Assembly (NCBI GenBank): GCA_021521415.1
Contig: JAIQDT010003544.1
Location: 186,001-250,000, forward strand
Source of the DNA: Bidens hawaiensis
Taxonomy: Eukaryota; Streptophyta; Magnoliopsida; Asterales; Asteraceae
Length of the DNA stretch: 64,000 bases
Direction of reading: 5' to 3'
Shown here: positions 52,580-63,637 of the stretch, piece after piece
How positions within the stretch are numbered: position 1 is the stretch's first letter
Layout of the letters: each line of letters begins with the position of its first letter
The notes under the pieces: model-generated
Database searches by the model: none
What the model was told of the DNA's origin: nothing
Seen by the model: only the letters and a program-made list of their open reading frames with translations
Made by a program: the position numbers and the translations under genes

Positions 52580-53019
52580 GTGGCTTCGAGCTAGTCCCAT
52601 GCCTACAAAATTACTAAGGCGTCACTCAAACAACGATGCGAGCGTGCGAAGTACAAAGTGTGTCATCAAAACGTCACATTTTGCCCATCGCCCGAACCCT
52701 TGCTAATGTCACAAAATGTGTCTTGTCATACAAGAATATAATCTTGTGAGTCATCCTCTTTACAAGGAGCTCACAAGTTTGTTATTCTATCAATGTGGAA
52801 CAATACCAATTTCTCATTTCACCAATGTGGAACAGACCCATTTTTCATAGTTAAAGTTGTAGTTAAAGTTCTTTATCCACTCATTTTAGATGATCGATAT
52901 CGCAATCATTTCTATTATTTGGACCCGTTAATAATCAGTTTACCAGTATCCTCGAACTAATAATTGTTATTAGTCCAAAATTTGTCCAATATTTGGCTTC
53001 TTATTGTGTCGTGGGTCGG
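52580..53019. other. Non-coding spacer
   Basis: It contains ACGATGCGAGCGTGCGAAGT (about 52634), shared with 13521. No coding signal. Confidence 0.4.
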
Positions 53020-53880
53020 TTTCTTTGGTGACGGTTCTAGTCCGAGTAAAATGATGAATTATGAAGAAGCATTGAAAGTTCAAAATCAGAAAAGGTACAT
53101 TTATCTCAATGTTTATTGAATTCACGTTGACTCACCGCCATAACGCTCAGGTATTGCTAACATTGTTTACACCATAATGAACGTAACAATATTGGCACAA
53201 TCTTCGGCGACTCACCGTGTACCACTAGGATTTTACCAACGCTAGGATTTTACTAACCGAATAAACGCCGTTTTAATATTATATGTTAATTCTTTTTATA
53301 TGTTAATTTGATAAACTTACTTTCAGGTTTACTTCTGGTACCGTACCGAACGTAATCGATACCAACAAATAGATTCGCCGCCGTAATGCTTGGGTTTTGC
53401 TAACACCTAGATTTATTTTTTATTTCTTTGTTTGTTTTTTTTTGTTATAGAATATGTTAATTTGACAAATTTATTTTTAGGTTTAGTTTCGACACGTAAC
53501 AAATATAGTTGATATCAATCAGATTCACGTTGACTCGTCGCTGTAACGCCTGAGTTTTATCTTATTGAATTCGCCGGGTAAGGTGCACGAGGAAATCACT
53601 TATAAATAAAGATGAAGCAAAGAAAACCGTCAAATATATAGATGAAACAAAGAATACCGTCAAATATTTGCCATACTTTGTGATAAACTGATAACTAAAT
53701 AAATAAATACATGCACGAATTAGTGAGAATTTGAAAGCTAGACGTGTGAAATATTAGACTGGAAATATCTATTTGGAATTTAATATTTTCACCATGGGTG
53801 TGAATGACTTGGGTTTGGTTCGGCTTATAATCAATATTTAGGTCTTTAAAATGGGTCTATGCGAGAACTTTAAATATACC
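53020..53880. repeat. Duplicated segment, copy 2 (partner at 35510-36570)
   Basis: Direct-orientation partner of copy 1. It contains an extra short duplication of ACCGTCAAATAT near 53625-53665. It stops at the edge of the foldback element near 53885. Confidence 0.8.
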
Positions 53881-53928
53881 TTTCTAGCCTCCTTAAATAT
53901 AATTTTTTTTTTCAAACTAAGACCATCC

Positions 53929-54443
53929 GTAGTGCCACTTTGTGGGTAGCGTTTTGGATGATAACGCCGGGGACACACTGCCCCCCTCGGCGTTTGTGCC
54001 ATGAGAAATGGCACAAACTTTCAAAAACTATTTTTCATTTGGTAATACTTGGTTGTCCAGCAATGGCTATTTTGTACAGTGGGTGAGTTGCAGCAATGGT
54101 AGAAATATGGGGATACAACAATGGTAGAAATATGGGTGAGTTACAGTGGCTAGTTCAAGATCAAGAAGATAATGTAGGTGGAGGGCAAAATTGTCATTTT
54201 GAGTGAGAGGATACATCATCCGATTAATAAAATATGGGTGAGTGCTTGCTTTTTGTTTCTTGATGTTTAATAAAATATTATTATTATTTGATTTTTATTA
54301 TAGAAAATAAAAAAAAATAAAAAAGTGTAAATGTGACTGGGCGCCACGTGACGCATAATGCCCAGGGTTGGGGCTTTATGACTACACCCTGTTTTTGTAA
54401 TAAACCATAATGCCTAGGGGTGAGGCTTTATGACTACTCATGG
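53929..54443. mobile_element. PIF/Harbinger-like MITE inside the left foldback arm
   Basis: The left end GACCATCCGTAGTG and right end (other strand) AACCATGAGTAGTC match at 10 of 14. TAA lies at both edges (53926-53928 and 54444-54446). Removing it restores continuity of the arm (CAAACTAATAGG versus CAAACTAGTAGA on the other arm). Confidence 0.6.
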
Positions 54444-55441
54444 TTTAATAGGTTTACTAAAAGAAAGTGGTTTTAGTCTTTAGGTGCCTAACAAGAGTGT
54501 TAATGAGTTTTAGATGTTTCTCTTTTTGAGATGAAGAAAGTGATTTAATGGCATGCCAAATCAATGGGGACGTGTAAGTTGGAGATGATTGGATCCGCCA
54601 ACTAAGATGGTTGGATCCAAGATTCCTCCATTACGCCACATGACAACCTAATATGAAATCCTCCATTTGAGATGGAGAGATTAAACACCATATTTTTATT
54701 TTTACAAACTTATGTATAATATAATAAAAAAATATGAAATCTCATAAGGGGTTAACTTGAAAATGAGTGAAAATCTCCTTATGAGATGTAGCGATTGAAC
54801 TCCAAATTTTCAGTGTTGACACCCGAAAGTACAACTCGAATAGCACCCCTAAACAAACATGAATATGCATAATGACTAATTAGCGTTAAGTTGGTTAAGT
54901 TTGACCATAATACTTGTACTAAATTGGTTTGTGTTTGAAGTTGACATCAAGCAATATGACCATCTATAGAAAAGGCTCGTTTTATTGTGAGAGCATCCGC
55001 CAGCTCTTGATCCAGAGGTCACAGGAAAGATGATGCAAGTGACCCAGGACCACATTTGTGGTTTGGAAACCATATTCGGGCCCTCCTCACCGAACAATTA
55101 GAGCTCATTGTGCGGGTAAATAAATAGTATAGCCATCTCTTTGTGCCAAAACAGAACATTTGGAGTTCAATCATCGAGGGTTTCACTCATTTTCAAGCTA
55201 ACCACTTATGAGATTTCATATCTTTTTTAATTATACGTAAGTTTGTTAAAAATGGAATTATGGAGTTCAATCTCTCCATCTCAGATGGAGGATTTTATAT
55301 TAAGTTGCCATGTGGCGCAAGCGGATCCGGTCATCTCCAACTTGTACGTCATCGCTAACTTGGCATGTCATTAGATTAGTCCTCCATTTCAGATAGAGAA
55401 ACACCTAAAACCCATTAACACTGTTATCAGACACCTAGAAC

Positions 55442-55729
55442 TAGGGATGAGCAAAATCGGTACCGGTACCGATTGGTACCGGTATCGGTACCGATCCCGA
55501 AATCGGTACCGATTTGGGACCGTCGGTACCGAATCGGTACCCTGGTTTTAAGTTTCGGGATCGGTACGGTACGGTATCGGTATTTCCCGATTTTTTACCC
55601 TCGGTACCGGTACTATCCTGATACCGAACCCGAATATTTCGGTACCGGTACCAAGAATTTCCAATTTTCGGGATCAGGAAAATCGGGATCGGTACCGGTC
55701 GGTACCGGTACCATCCCATGCTCATCCCA
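55442..55729. mobile_element. hAT-like MITE with GGTACC palindrome array
   Basis: The ends TAGGGATGAGCA (left) and TGGGATGAGCA (right, other strand) are inverted repeats. ACCTAGAAC flanks both sides (55433-55441 and 55730-55738), an exact 9-bp duplication (8 plus one chance base is possible). The 288-bp interior is mostly GGTACCGGTACCG, CGGTATCGG and similar palindromic strings. Long open frames through it are repeat artefacts. Confidence 0.78.
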
Positions 55730-56018
55730 ACCTAGAACCCACTTTCTTTTAGTATAATCTACTAGTTTGAAAAAAAAAATTCCCTTAAATATCATAGTAT
55801 TGTCACTTCAAAACTACTTAATTCAAATGGGTATTGTATCCAAGCACTCACTCAACAATTAAGTAGTATGATAATATCACCTTAAGTCAACTAAAGTCAT
55901 CCCGACTACAATCCATATGTTCACCCGAATACTACAAACTCGTTCTCAACTACTCGGCTAGCCACTCAATACATCAGGGGTAGTGTACTTGGCCAAAGTA
56001 TCAGAGCCCTTCGAGTAA

Positions 56019-56052
56019 CCCCCCCCCCCCCCCCCCGCGGTGGGGGGGGGGG
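56019..56052. repeat. C18-GCGGT-G11 inverted homopolymer pair
   Basis: Eighteen C (56019-56036), then GCGGT, then eleven G (56042-56052). It can form a hairpin or G-quadruplex, and is a likely site of polymerase slippage or assembly error. Confidence 0.9.
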
Positions 56053-58371
56053 TGTCGGCTATGAGGGGGTCGACCGTCCCGACTCGATCACCCTGTAGGT
56101 ATGATTTTTTTTTTAAAATATATTTTATTGAAAAAATATGTATTTTTAATGTTTAAATCTAACTACTAACTCATTTGAGCCCATTTTCATGTATATAAAA
56201 AAATTGCACAACCCAAAACATAACAAAGTAAGCTCATTTGAAAGTTAACTGTTTAAACCCAACAAAAAACAATTTTACATAGGGCCAGTATTTTTGCCTT
56301 TTGCCAAAAACACTTAACGATTCTTGGAGACGGTCATGCTCACCCTCCACACTAATGCATAATCAAATTTTTTTTAAATACCAACTATACTCTTTTCCAA
56401 TTATATTTAACTTTTTTTACATCCTTTGAACTACCTTCAATATTTGAATTAGCCTTCCTTAGCGAGATATCAACCATCCATACTGATTTTGGCATTCCAG
56501 AACTGACTCAGCCATGAACATCATCATGGAGAAAACCCACTACTATGGGAAAAAAAAAACCCTTGAGTCAGGTTTCGAACCAAAGACATTAAGATCCTAA
56601 GCATTAATCATCAGTTCATCACCATCATGCAGTTGAACCAAATAGCCACATGATAACTTTACTTTTTCTCTTTTTTCAGTATTCAATTTAATTTGAAGAA
56701 AGATTCGTCTTTGAGTCAAAATAAGTATAAACAGGTTGATGGCAAAACCGCCCACATGTCATTTATGGATATTATCAAGGGAGCCCTAAAAACTCGAGCT
56801 CTAAGGAATTCAAAACTCGCATACCTAGTAATGAATGTATGGTATTCTTACCATATACAATGGTTAGCAATCACGGCAGATTTTGGTAGTTCCGAAAATA
56901 GAACAATGGTGGTTGGTGGCCGGAGGTGATTTTCGGCATGAAACAATACATATATGAGGATGGTGAGACAGTGGCGGTACATGGTGGTGGAATATGTTTT
57001 TCTAGGTTTTTGGGATGATTTGGTATGTTTTGGGTCTCGGTCAAAAAGGGTCAAATTTTGATAAATTTTGTCAACACGAATAGCGACGAAATTTGAGAAC
57101 ATGTTTGTTTACAACCCGAGTATTCGGAAGATATAAACATATGCATAAACTTTTTTATATAAAAGAATATAACATTTTATAATAAACAGTATAGTAATAA
57201 TATTACGCATGTGGGGCATTAAATTAATCGTGTGTGTACCGTGATAATTGAGAGTTGGGGCAAACACGGATATATTATAAAAATATAATTGAGTTATTCT
57301 ACAGATGAGCATACAACGAGAATGACTTGTAGAAAAAAAAACTAATAAACAATGTTAAAAAAATCACAACTCAAATATGTAAATCAAAAACGGAAAAAGT
57401 AAAAAAAAAAATAAAAGTTAAAATGTTTCTCTTGTCTTCCTCGTTAAAAAAATGACGAGATCATTTTGTCTTTTTTATTTATCATTGTGTTTTTTGCTTA
57501 TTTTAATCATTATGCATTTTTTTTTCTTGGCATTGTGTCCTCGATATTGTGTTATATTGCTCAACATTGTGTCATATTTTGCGATATATTTGTGTCTTTA
57601 TATATTTATTATTGTGTTTTTTGTTTATTTTCGTCATTGTGTCTTTCTTCTTCGACAATGTTCCTTTTTTTAGCGGGAATGACGTGGAAACATTTTAGTT
57701 TATTTTTACTTTTTTCGTTTTTTATTTTTATTTTGAGTTATAATTTTATTATTAATTTTCTTAAACTTGTTTATTTTTAGACTACAAATCCTCATCATTC
57801 TTTCGATTTGTCTCCCCCTTATATTTTAATATGCACCTATAAAAATAATAAAAATAATAAAGAGAAAGTGAATATAGGGTTGTTAAGCACCCAAGCTTGC
57901 ATACGAAACCATCAAAACTATGTAGTTTTGATTAAAAGTTTCTAAAAAAAACTAATTTTACTATTTTCTTAATTCTCTTTCGTCTCCACTAATTTAGCAA
58001 ATTCAGTGTAAACCCCAAATTCATAATTCATTACCGTTGATGAAACAATTAAAAACAAAACCCTATATCAACTGTAAATATGTGGGATTATTCAAATCTA
58101 ATTTGTCGATTAGTTTGTGCTTTTGATACCTGAGGGACCTGCGTTTGAACCTTGTATGCAAATCATGGTCCAACCATTTTAGAGACCTAAAACGAAACAA
58201 GAATTCAAGGCCTTCAAATTTTATTGTTACAAACTAAAACAACTAATCACAAGTATGTTTATCTTTTCAAATAATCAGATAAACGGAGCTATGTTATTGG
58301 ATAGTCGAGTTATATAATCAAACATATTACAAAATTCATACTCGTATCAAGTCCAATAAAAATTTAAAAAG
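56053..58371. other. AT-rich intergenic DNA
   Basis: No gene found. A minus-strand tRNA-like stretch at about 56550-56640 has a B-box-like GGTTCGAAACC beside a short A tract (SINE remnant possible). 57460-57780 is T-rich and its open frames are compositional. A B-box-like GCGTTTGAACC occurs at about 58140. Confidence 0.4.
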
Positions 58372-58374
58372 TAA

Positions 58375-59264
58375 GGGTATGTTTGGTTGAAAGTAATGAA
58401 ATGAATGTGGAATGAAATGGGAGAAGGAATGGAATGAACAAGGTAATGAAATGGATCATTACCATTCCTTTGTCGTGTTTGGTTAACTATGGGAATAAAA
58501 TGAATTATTAGTTAATGTTGTTTGGTATCAAAAAACAATTTGTAAGAATAAAATAGAAATAATAAAAACACTCTTATCTCAAAGTAATTTTTTTACCAAA
58601 AAAAAAGTAAAAAATAAAAAAAAATAACTGTAATGGAGACGGTGGTAGTGGTAACTCCGGCGAAGAAAATGGTGGTAGCGACGGTGGTGGTAGTGGTTAT
58701 CAGGTGGTAAGGGCGGTAGTAGGAGGGGTGACGATGGTCAAGAGATGTAGAATTGGTAGTGATGGCGATGTTAGGATGGTGGAGGTCACGTGGTGGTGGC
58801 GGTGAAGGTCAGGCGGCGACGGAGACAATGGTTGTGGTGGTTACGGTGACAATGGTTACAGTGAGAATGGTTGTGATGTTACGGTGACAATGGTTGTGAC
58901 GTTACGGTGACAATGGTGGCGGCGGTGGTAGCGCTAGTGGTGGTGGCGGCGATGACGGTGGTGGCGGCGGTGGCGACGGTGGTGGCGGAGGTGGTGGTGG
59001 AGACGATGACAGTGGCGGTGGGGTGGTGGGGGTGGTGGTAGTAGTTGTGGTTAATGTTGTTAGGTGGTGGTGTTGTTGAGAAAGTAGAGTGAATGATGAA
59101 TGTAATGAAAAAAATAAAGGGGTGAGAAGGAATGGTTTTGATGGAATGAGATTACATGTGTAATGGATTATTCAATTCCATTGAGCAACCAAACACTATT
59201 TTTTTCATTCCCAAGCAATGAATCATTCCATTCCCCGTATGATTATTGCATACCAAACGCTACC
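58375..59264. mobile_element. PIF/Harbinger-like MITE containing a GGTGGY minisatellite
   Basis: The left end GGGTATGTTTGGTTG and right end (other strand) GGTAGCGTTTGGTATG are inverted repeats with one small offset. TAA flanks both sides (58372-58374 and 59265-59267). Subterminal GGAATGGAATG strings are also inverted. The centre (58640-59080) is a GGTGGT/GGCGGT/GACGGT minisatellite. 890 bp. Confidence 0.65.
58640..59080 (+). repeat. GGTGGY minisatellite
   Basis: G-rich triplet-like repeats with ACGGTGACAATGGTT subunits repeated around 58845-58915. Same character as 7955-8470. Confidence 0.9.
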
Positions 59265-59462
59265 TAACCTCAAACCTGTCCAACATCTTAACCCATCTCA
59301 AATATTTCACATATTTTTCCATCAGGTGGGGGTTTCACGACAATAGACCCAATTAGCCTAACCCAATCCAAACCATGGTTAGCACCAAGTCATGATATTT
59401 GTCAATGATGCTTTCCACTTTACTATAGCAACAATAGTCCAATAGCAATAGAACCCTGAACG

Positions 59463-59470
59463 AAACCCTA
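59463..59470 (+). promoter_or_regulatory. telo-box upstream of eIF2-gamma
   Basis: AAACCCTA lies 260 bp before the start codon. Telo-boxes are common near transcription starts of plant translation-machinery genes. A 5' UTR intron from about 59540 (AAAAG|GTTATA) to about 59720 (TTAAG|GAC) is possible but unproven. Confidence 0.5.
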
Positions 59471-59729
59471 GCTACTAACGTTACACCGAATCTCTTCAAC
59501 AACGTCTTAGCGGCTCGGTGATTCTTCACACAAAAAGGTTATATTTTTTCTTGGATTTTGATTTCTTGATTTAGGGTTTTGTTAATTTTCAATCAAGATT
59601 GTATTTTTAGTTCATTTTATGTGTTCTTGATGAATAAAAGATCTGACCCACTTGCTAATTGATTCAGTTTGTGTGGTTAATTTAGGGTTTGTGTTTGGAA
59701 TAGTGTGAATTTTGTTAAGGACAGTGAAT

Positions 59730-62403
59730 ATGGCTCGGAAAGGTTTAATGGAGCAGGATTTGAGTAAGCTGGATGTAGCTACGCTGCATCCGCTTTCGCC
59801 GGAGGTCATTTCTCGCCAGGCAACGATTAATATTGGTAAAGATTTTTGTTTGCTTTGCTCTTGTGCATAGGGCTGTTAATGAGCTAAATTATCTTGTTCG
59901 TGTTCGTCCGTTAAGCTTATATCGGATAAGCGGACGGTCACAAACAGCTAACCGAATGAACTTTTTTGTTTGTGTTCGAACAGAAATGAATTTTTACAAA
60001 GAATGTTTTATTTAATTTGGCTTAAGCTAGAGTGGTCAGTGTTGACGGTTCAGTCTAGCTATCAAGTTTGTGTTGATGTTTTTTTTATCATTCATGTTCA
60101 TATGTTAATGTACATATAAAATAATCACATAATTCTCGTATATACTTTTGTTTTATAGTTAATGGTTTTGCTTAAATATGTATGATAAGATTAGAAAAGG
60201 TTATTAGAAGTACTAAAAACTTTTAACGAATAAACAAAATCAAAAAAATATTAACGGACGTAAACGAACACATTATTGAACGTTCACAAACACAATTGAA
60301 CGAGCATGACCTTTGTTTGTGTTCGTTCATATAGTTAATCGAACGAAACTAATATAAATGAACTTCCTGCCGAACAGTTCAGGAACATTTCACTAAATGT
60401 TCTGTTCGTTTACAATCCTACCTGAAATTGGTGTTATTTGTGTGTATAAACAGGAACCATTGGTCATGTGGCTCATGGCAAGTCAACAGTTGTAAAAGCT
60501 ATATCTGGTGTACAGGTACTTCTTCTTTTCTTGTTTATTGTTACTGAAAGCTATTCAAATCATTTGTAGGACGAAGAATAGTGAGCTTGATTATTAATTA
60601 TAGTTAGTGTAGATGAATCGAAAGTTTTCATGTTTTTCTTGCATTGTTTCTAGAGAACCTTTTTAATAACCTCGTACTGTTATCATTTATATCTAGACTG
60701 TTCGGTTCAAAAACGAGTTGGAGCGTAACATTACTATTAAGCTTGGGTATGCTAATGCAAAGATATACAAATGTGAAGATGAAAAGTGCCCTCGTCCCAT
60801 GTGTTACAAGTACGTGTACTGTTAAAGCTATATTTTTGTATCTTAGCATTTAACATCGCGTTTATGTTATTAAAGAATTTAAAAAATATTTGAAGGGCCT
60901 ATGGAAGTGGGAAAGAAGATAGCCCTCCTTGTGATGTGCCTGGATTTGAGAACAGCAAGATGAAATTGATGAGGCATGTATCGTTTGTTGACTGTCCTGT
61001 AAGTATTCACTGTTTATATAATTTATACCATTTATCTTCTCCTGTTAATTGTTTGTTTAATAACTTATCATTATTTTTTATAGGGACACGATATTCTCAT
61101 GGCTACTATGCTTAATGGAGCAGCTATCATGGACGGAGCGTTACTTCTCATAGCAGCAAACGAAAGTTGTCCTCAACCTCAGACTTCTGAGCACTTGGCC
61201 GCTGTTGAGATTATGAGGCTTCAACATATCATAATTCTCCAAAATAAGGTTGATCTAATTCAAGAAAACGTAGCCATTAACCAACACGAGGCAATTCAGC
61301 AATTCATCCAGGTTATTTACGACTCCCTTTTGTTCATTAATGTGAATTGGCGATAATTCGTTCTGACCCGAAATTGTTTTAACCGTTTTGTCATATGGTA
61401 ACCTTTTTGATAAAACAATGATGATAACAGGGGACAGTTGCTGACGGTGCACCAGTGATCCCGGTGTCAGCTCAGCTTAGGTATAATATCGATGTGGTGT
61501 GCGAATACATAATTAAGCGAATTCCCATTCCAGAGAGGAACTTCATATCACCTCCGAATATGATAGTAATCCGTTCGTTTGATGTTAACAAACCTGGATC
61601 CGAAGTTGATGAGATTAAAGGTGGTGTTGCTGGTGGAAGTATTCTCAAGGTTTGTTCTTTTCTGTTTTTATTGCTTTTATTTTTTGTTCTAAAATGTCAA
61701 AAAAATTAAAAAAGGTTTAAATAGAAATCTAACATGGGTATTTATTGTTTTATGCAGGGTGTGTTGAAGGTGAACCAGCATATTGAGGTCCGTCCCGGGA
61801 TTGTTGTTAAAGATGAGAGCGGTAACATCAAGTGCACCCCGATTTACTCGAGAATCGTGTCACTATATGCAGAGCAGAATGAACTTCAATTTGCTGTACC
61901 TGGTGGTCTTATCGGTGTTGGAACTACAATGGACCCTATGTTGACTCGTGCTGATAGGTTGGTGGGTCAAGTTCTTGGAGAGGTCGGATCTCTTCCAGAT
62001 GTATATGTCGAGCTAGAGGTAAGCGTGAGGTCAACTAAACTCTTTGTCTTGATAAGAATGATCATTTTGTGGGTTCTAATTATATGAATGGTCTTTGTAG
62101 GTGAACTTTTTTCTGTTGCGTCGGTTGTTGGGTGTGAAGACAAAAGGAACCGAAAAGCAAGGGAAGGTATCTAAGTTGTCAAAGGCGGAAATACTTATGT
62201 TGAACATAGGGTCCATGTCGACTGGGGCTCGTGTGTTGGCAGTTAAGAATGATTTGGCAAAACTGCAGCTGACATCGCCCGTGTGTACGAGCAAAGGTGA
62301 GAAGATTGCTTTGAGCAGGAGAGTGGAGAAGCATTGGCGGTTAATTGGTTGGGGACAAATTCAAGCTGGTTCGACTCTTGAGATCCCACCCTGTCCAATT
62401 TAG
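59730..62403 (+). CDS. EIF2G: Translation initiation factor eIF2 subunit gamma; 8 exons, 464 aa
   Basis: Exons: 59730-59835, 60454-60515, 60697-60809, 60896-60998, 61084-61311, 61431-61649, 61758-62018, 62101-62403 (1395 nt, phases agree, GT-AG). It is the GTP-binding core of eIF2, which brings initiator Met-tRNA to the 40S ribosome. G domain: P-loop GHVAHGKST (39-47), switch [15 protein letters not shown] (126-131), NKVD (182-185), and SAQ in the G5 position. Between switch I and DCPGHD the Cys-rich zinc-ribbon-like segment ([15 protein letters not shown]...PPC) is present. Domains II and III follow ([26 protein letters not shown]-like VKNDLAK, WRLIGWG), ending in IPPCPI. Length equals plant homologues. 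Intron 1 holds a TAGGG/GTTCG repeat. Confidence 0.96.
59869..60420. repeat. GTTCG-type element in eIF2-gamma intron 1
   Basis: Begins TAGGGCTGTTAATGAGC and ends CGTTTACAATCCTA (TAGGATTGTAAACG on the other strand). The interior is rich in GTTCGTTCA, CGAACG and TGTTCGTG strings. No target duplication could be read (CTTGTGCA versus CCTGAAAT). Related by its ends to the TAGGG elements. Confidence 0.5.
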
Positions 62404-62600
62404 AGTGTTAAGACGCCTGTTTGATCGCCAGTTTTGCCTGCTGCTTTCGTTTCCGACTTTTGATTCTTGGTTATCTGGTTTAGCTTTTGTAGCGTTTGTG
62501 AACTTGTTTTGAACAAATACTTTTGAACAAATACTTGTTGTGAACTTGGTTTAGCTTTTGGTTATCTGGTTTAGCTTTTGTAGCGTTTGTGAACTTGTAA
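62404..62600 (+). other. eIF2-gamma 3' flank with short duplication
   Basis: GGTTATCTGGTTTAGCTTTT plus GTAGCGTTTGTGAACTTG occurs twice (from about 62468 and about 62561), with GAACAAATACTT also repeated between. Likely 3' UTR. Confidence 0.6.
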
Positions 62601-62886
62601 TCCACGCAAGCAATGCTGCACCAACAGCAGGTTCCACTTGATAAAATCCATGTCGCCAAACAAAACAAACTTTTCATAATAAGAAAATAAGACATAAAAA
62701 TGGTTAATAGAAACAATATCTGTTTTGACCTATACGTTAACCAAGTATGATATCCTTACCTTTGGCCGGATTGGAAGCATCCCAGGGAACTCCTTCGAAA
62801 TGCAGCTTGTCGAAGCACGAAATGAATCTGACCTGATCCATGACGATGTTTCCACGGATTTTGCAGGGAGGATCATAAGACATGTA
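62601..62886 (-). pseudogene. Gene fragment, copy 1 (two exon pieces; NAGK-like C-terminus possible)
   Basis: On the minus strand, an exon at 62886-62760 follows a TATACAG acceptor and reads YMSYDPPCKIRGNIVMDQVR, then FDKLHFEGVPWDASNPAK, ending at a GTAAGG donor. A 90-bp intron ends GAAAAG, and the next exon (from 62669) reads WRHGFYQVEPAVGAALLAW, but the copy breaks off at 62601 into eIF2-gamma flank sequence. VEPAVGAALLAW resembles the C-terminus of plant N-acetylglucosamine kinase-like (BadF/BcrA ATPase) proteins. This is from memory and only tentative; the first exon is unrecognised. Confidence 0.5.
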
Positions 62887-63340
62887 CTGTATACCTTTAA
62901 ATGTTTTAATTATTGGTTATTTTTTATTGACATGTAATCCATAATAAAAACTAGACGCATTTCACGTTTCACAACGCCCGACCTAAAAAGTTTTTACTCG
63001 AACTACACGTGACAATTTAGTAACTTTTCATGAGGGTTGAATGTTACCAAACTAAGACTCCGTCAACCTGTTTAAACTTGGACCTCGTTCAAGAGGCCGC
63101 ATCATGTAATCGTCCTTTTTAAAGCCAAGCCATACGCAATTATCCAAATAAAAGATTGAAATGATTAGTTTTATGAATGTATGATCATGAAAGAAAGTAA
63201 TGATATAGACAGTTGTAAAATGAAAAATCATGTTTACTTTCTCAGTTTTGTTTATCCTCCTTCCTTTGCAACTATATAATCTGAAAATCACGTTCACATC
63301 ATATTTCTCTTTATTTTTATTAACCTAAGCAAACTGTTTG
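62887..63340. other. Spacer between the two fragment copies
   Basis: AT-rich, no recognised gene or element. Confidence 0.4.
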
Positions 63341-63637
63341 TCAACTTCCAGATTGGGATTGTTTCTTTAGAACGTTCCACGCAAGCAATGCTGCACCAAC
63401 AGCAGGTTCCACTTGATAAAATCCATGTCGCCAAACAAAACAAACTTTTCATAATAAGAAAATAAGACATAAAAATGGTTAATAGAAACAATATCTGTTT
63501 TGACCTATACGTTAACCAAGTATGATATCCTTACCTTTGGCCGGATTGGAAGCATCCCAGGGAACTCCTTCGAAATGCAGCTTGTCGAAGCACGAAATGA
63601 ATCTGACCTGATCCATGACGATGTTTCCACGGATTTT
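63341..63637 (-). CDS. Gene fragment, copy 2: possible 61-aa two-exon ORF behind an LTR-like promoter
   Basis: Bases 63376-63637 repeat 62601-62862 exactly by eye (262 bp). Here the right flank differs, and the last exon is complete to a stop: exon 63616-63535 (from ATG 63616) plus 63444-63341 gives 61 codons ending NVLKKQSQSGS. Phases agree across the 90-bp intron. Upstream on the minus strand is a TATA box about 200 bp from this ATG. The copy lacks the 5' exon part seen in copy 1, so it is probably a chimeric fragment and not a full gene. Whether it is translated is unknown. Confidence 0.35.

Larger units (their letters stand above)
53885..55795. mobile_element. Long foldback element with both arms interrupted by MITEs
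   Basis: The left arm (53885-53928 plus 54444-54820) and right arm (55140-55441 plus 55739-55795) are inverted repeats over roughly 400 bp. Matching strings include TACTAAAAGAAAGTGG, AGTGTTAATG, GGCATG, GATGGAGAGATT and GATTGAACTCCAAAT against their complements. The centre (54820-55140) is single-copy. The left arm is split at 53929-54443 and the right arm at 55442-55729 by two different elements. No transposase. Confidence 0.8.

Noticed and set aside
55441..55757. Tyr/Arg/Pro/Val-rich frames of 94 codons on both strands
   Set aside because: Products of the GGTACC palindrome array of a MITE.
57452..57780. Hydrophobic frames resembling membrane proteins
   Set aside because: Poly-T-rich sequence translates to Phe/Leu/Ile in any frame; no start context or conserved motif.
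61255..62294. Minus-strand frames opposite eIF2-gamma
   Set aside because: Shadows of confirmed exons.
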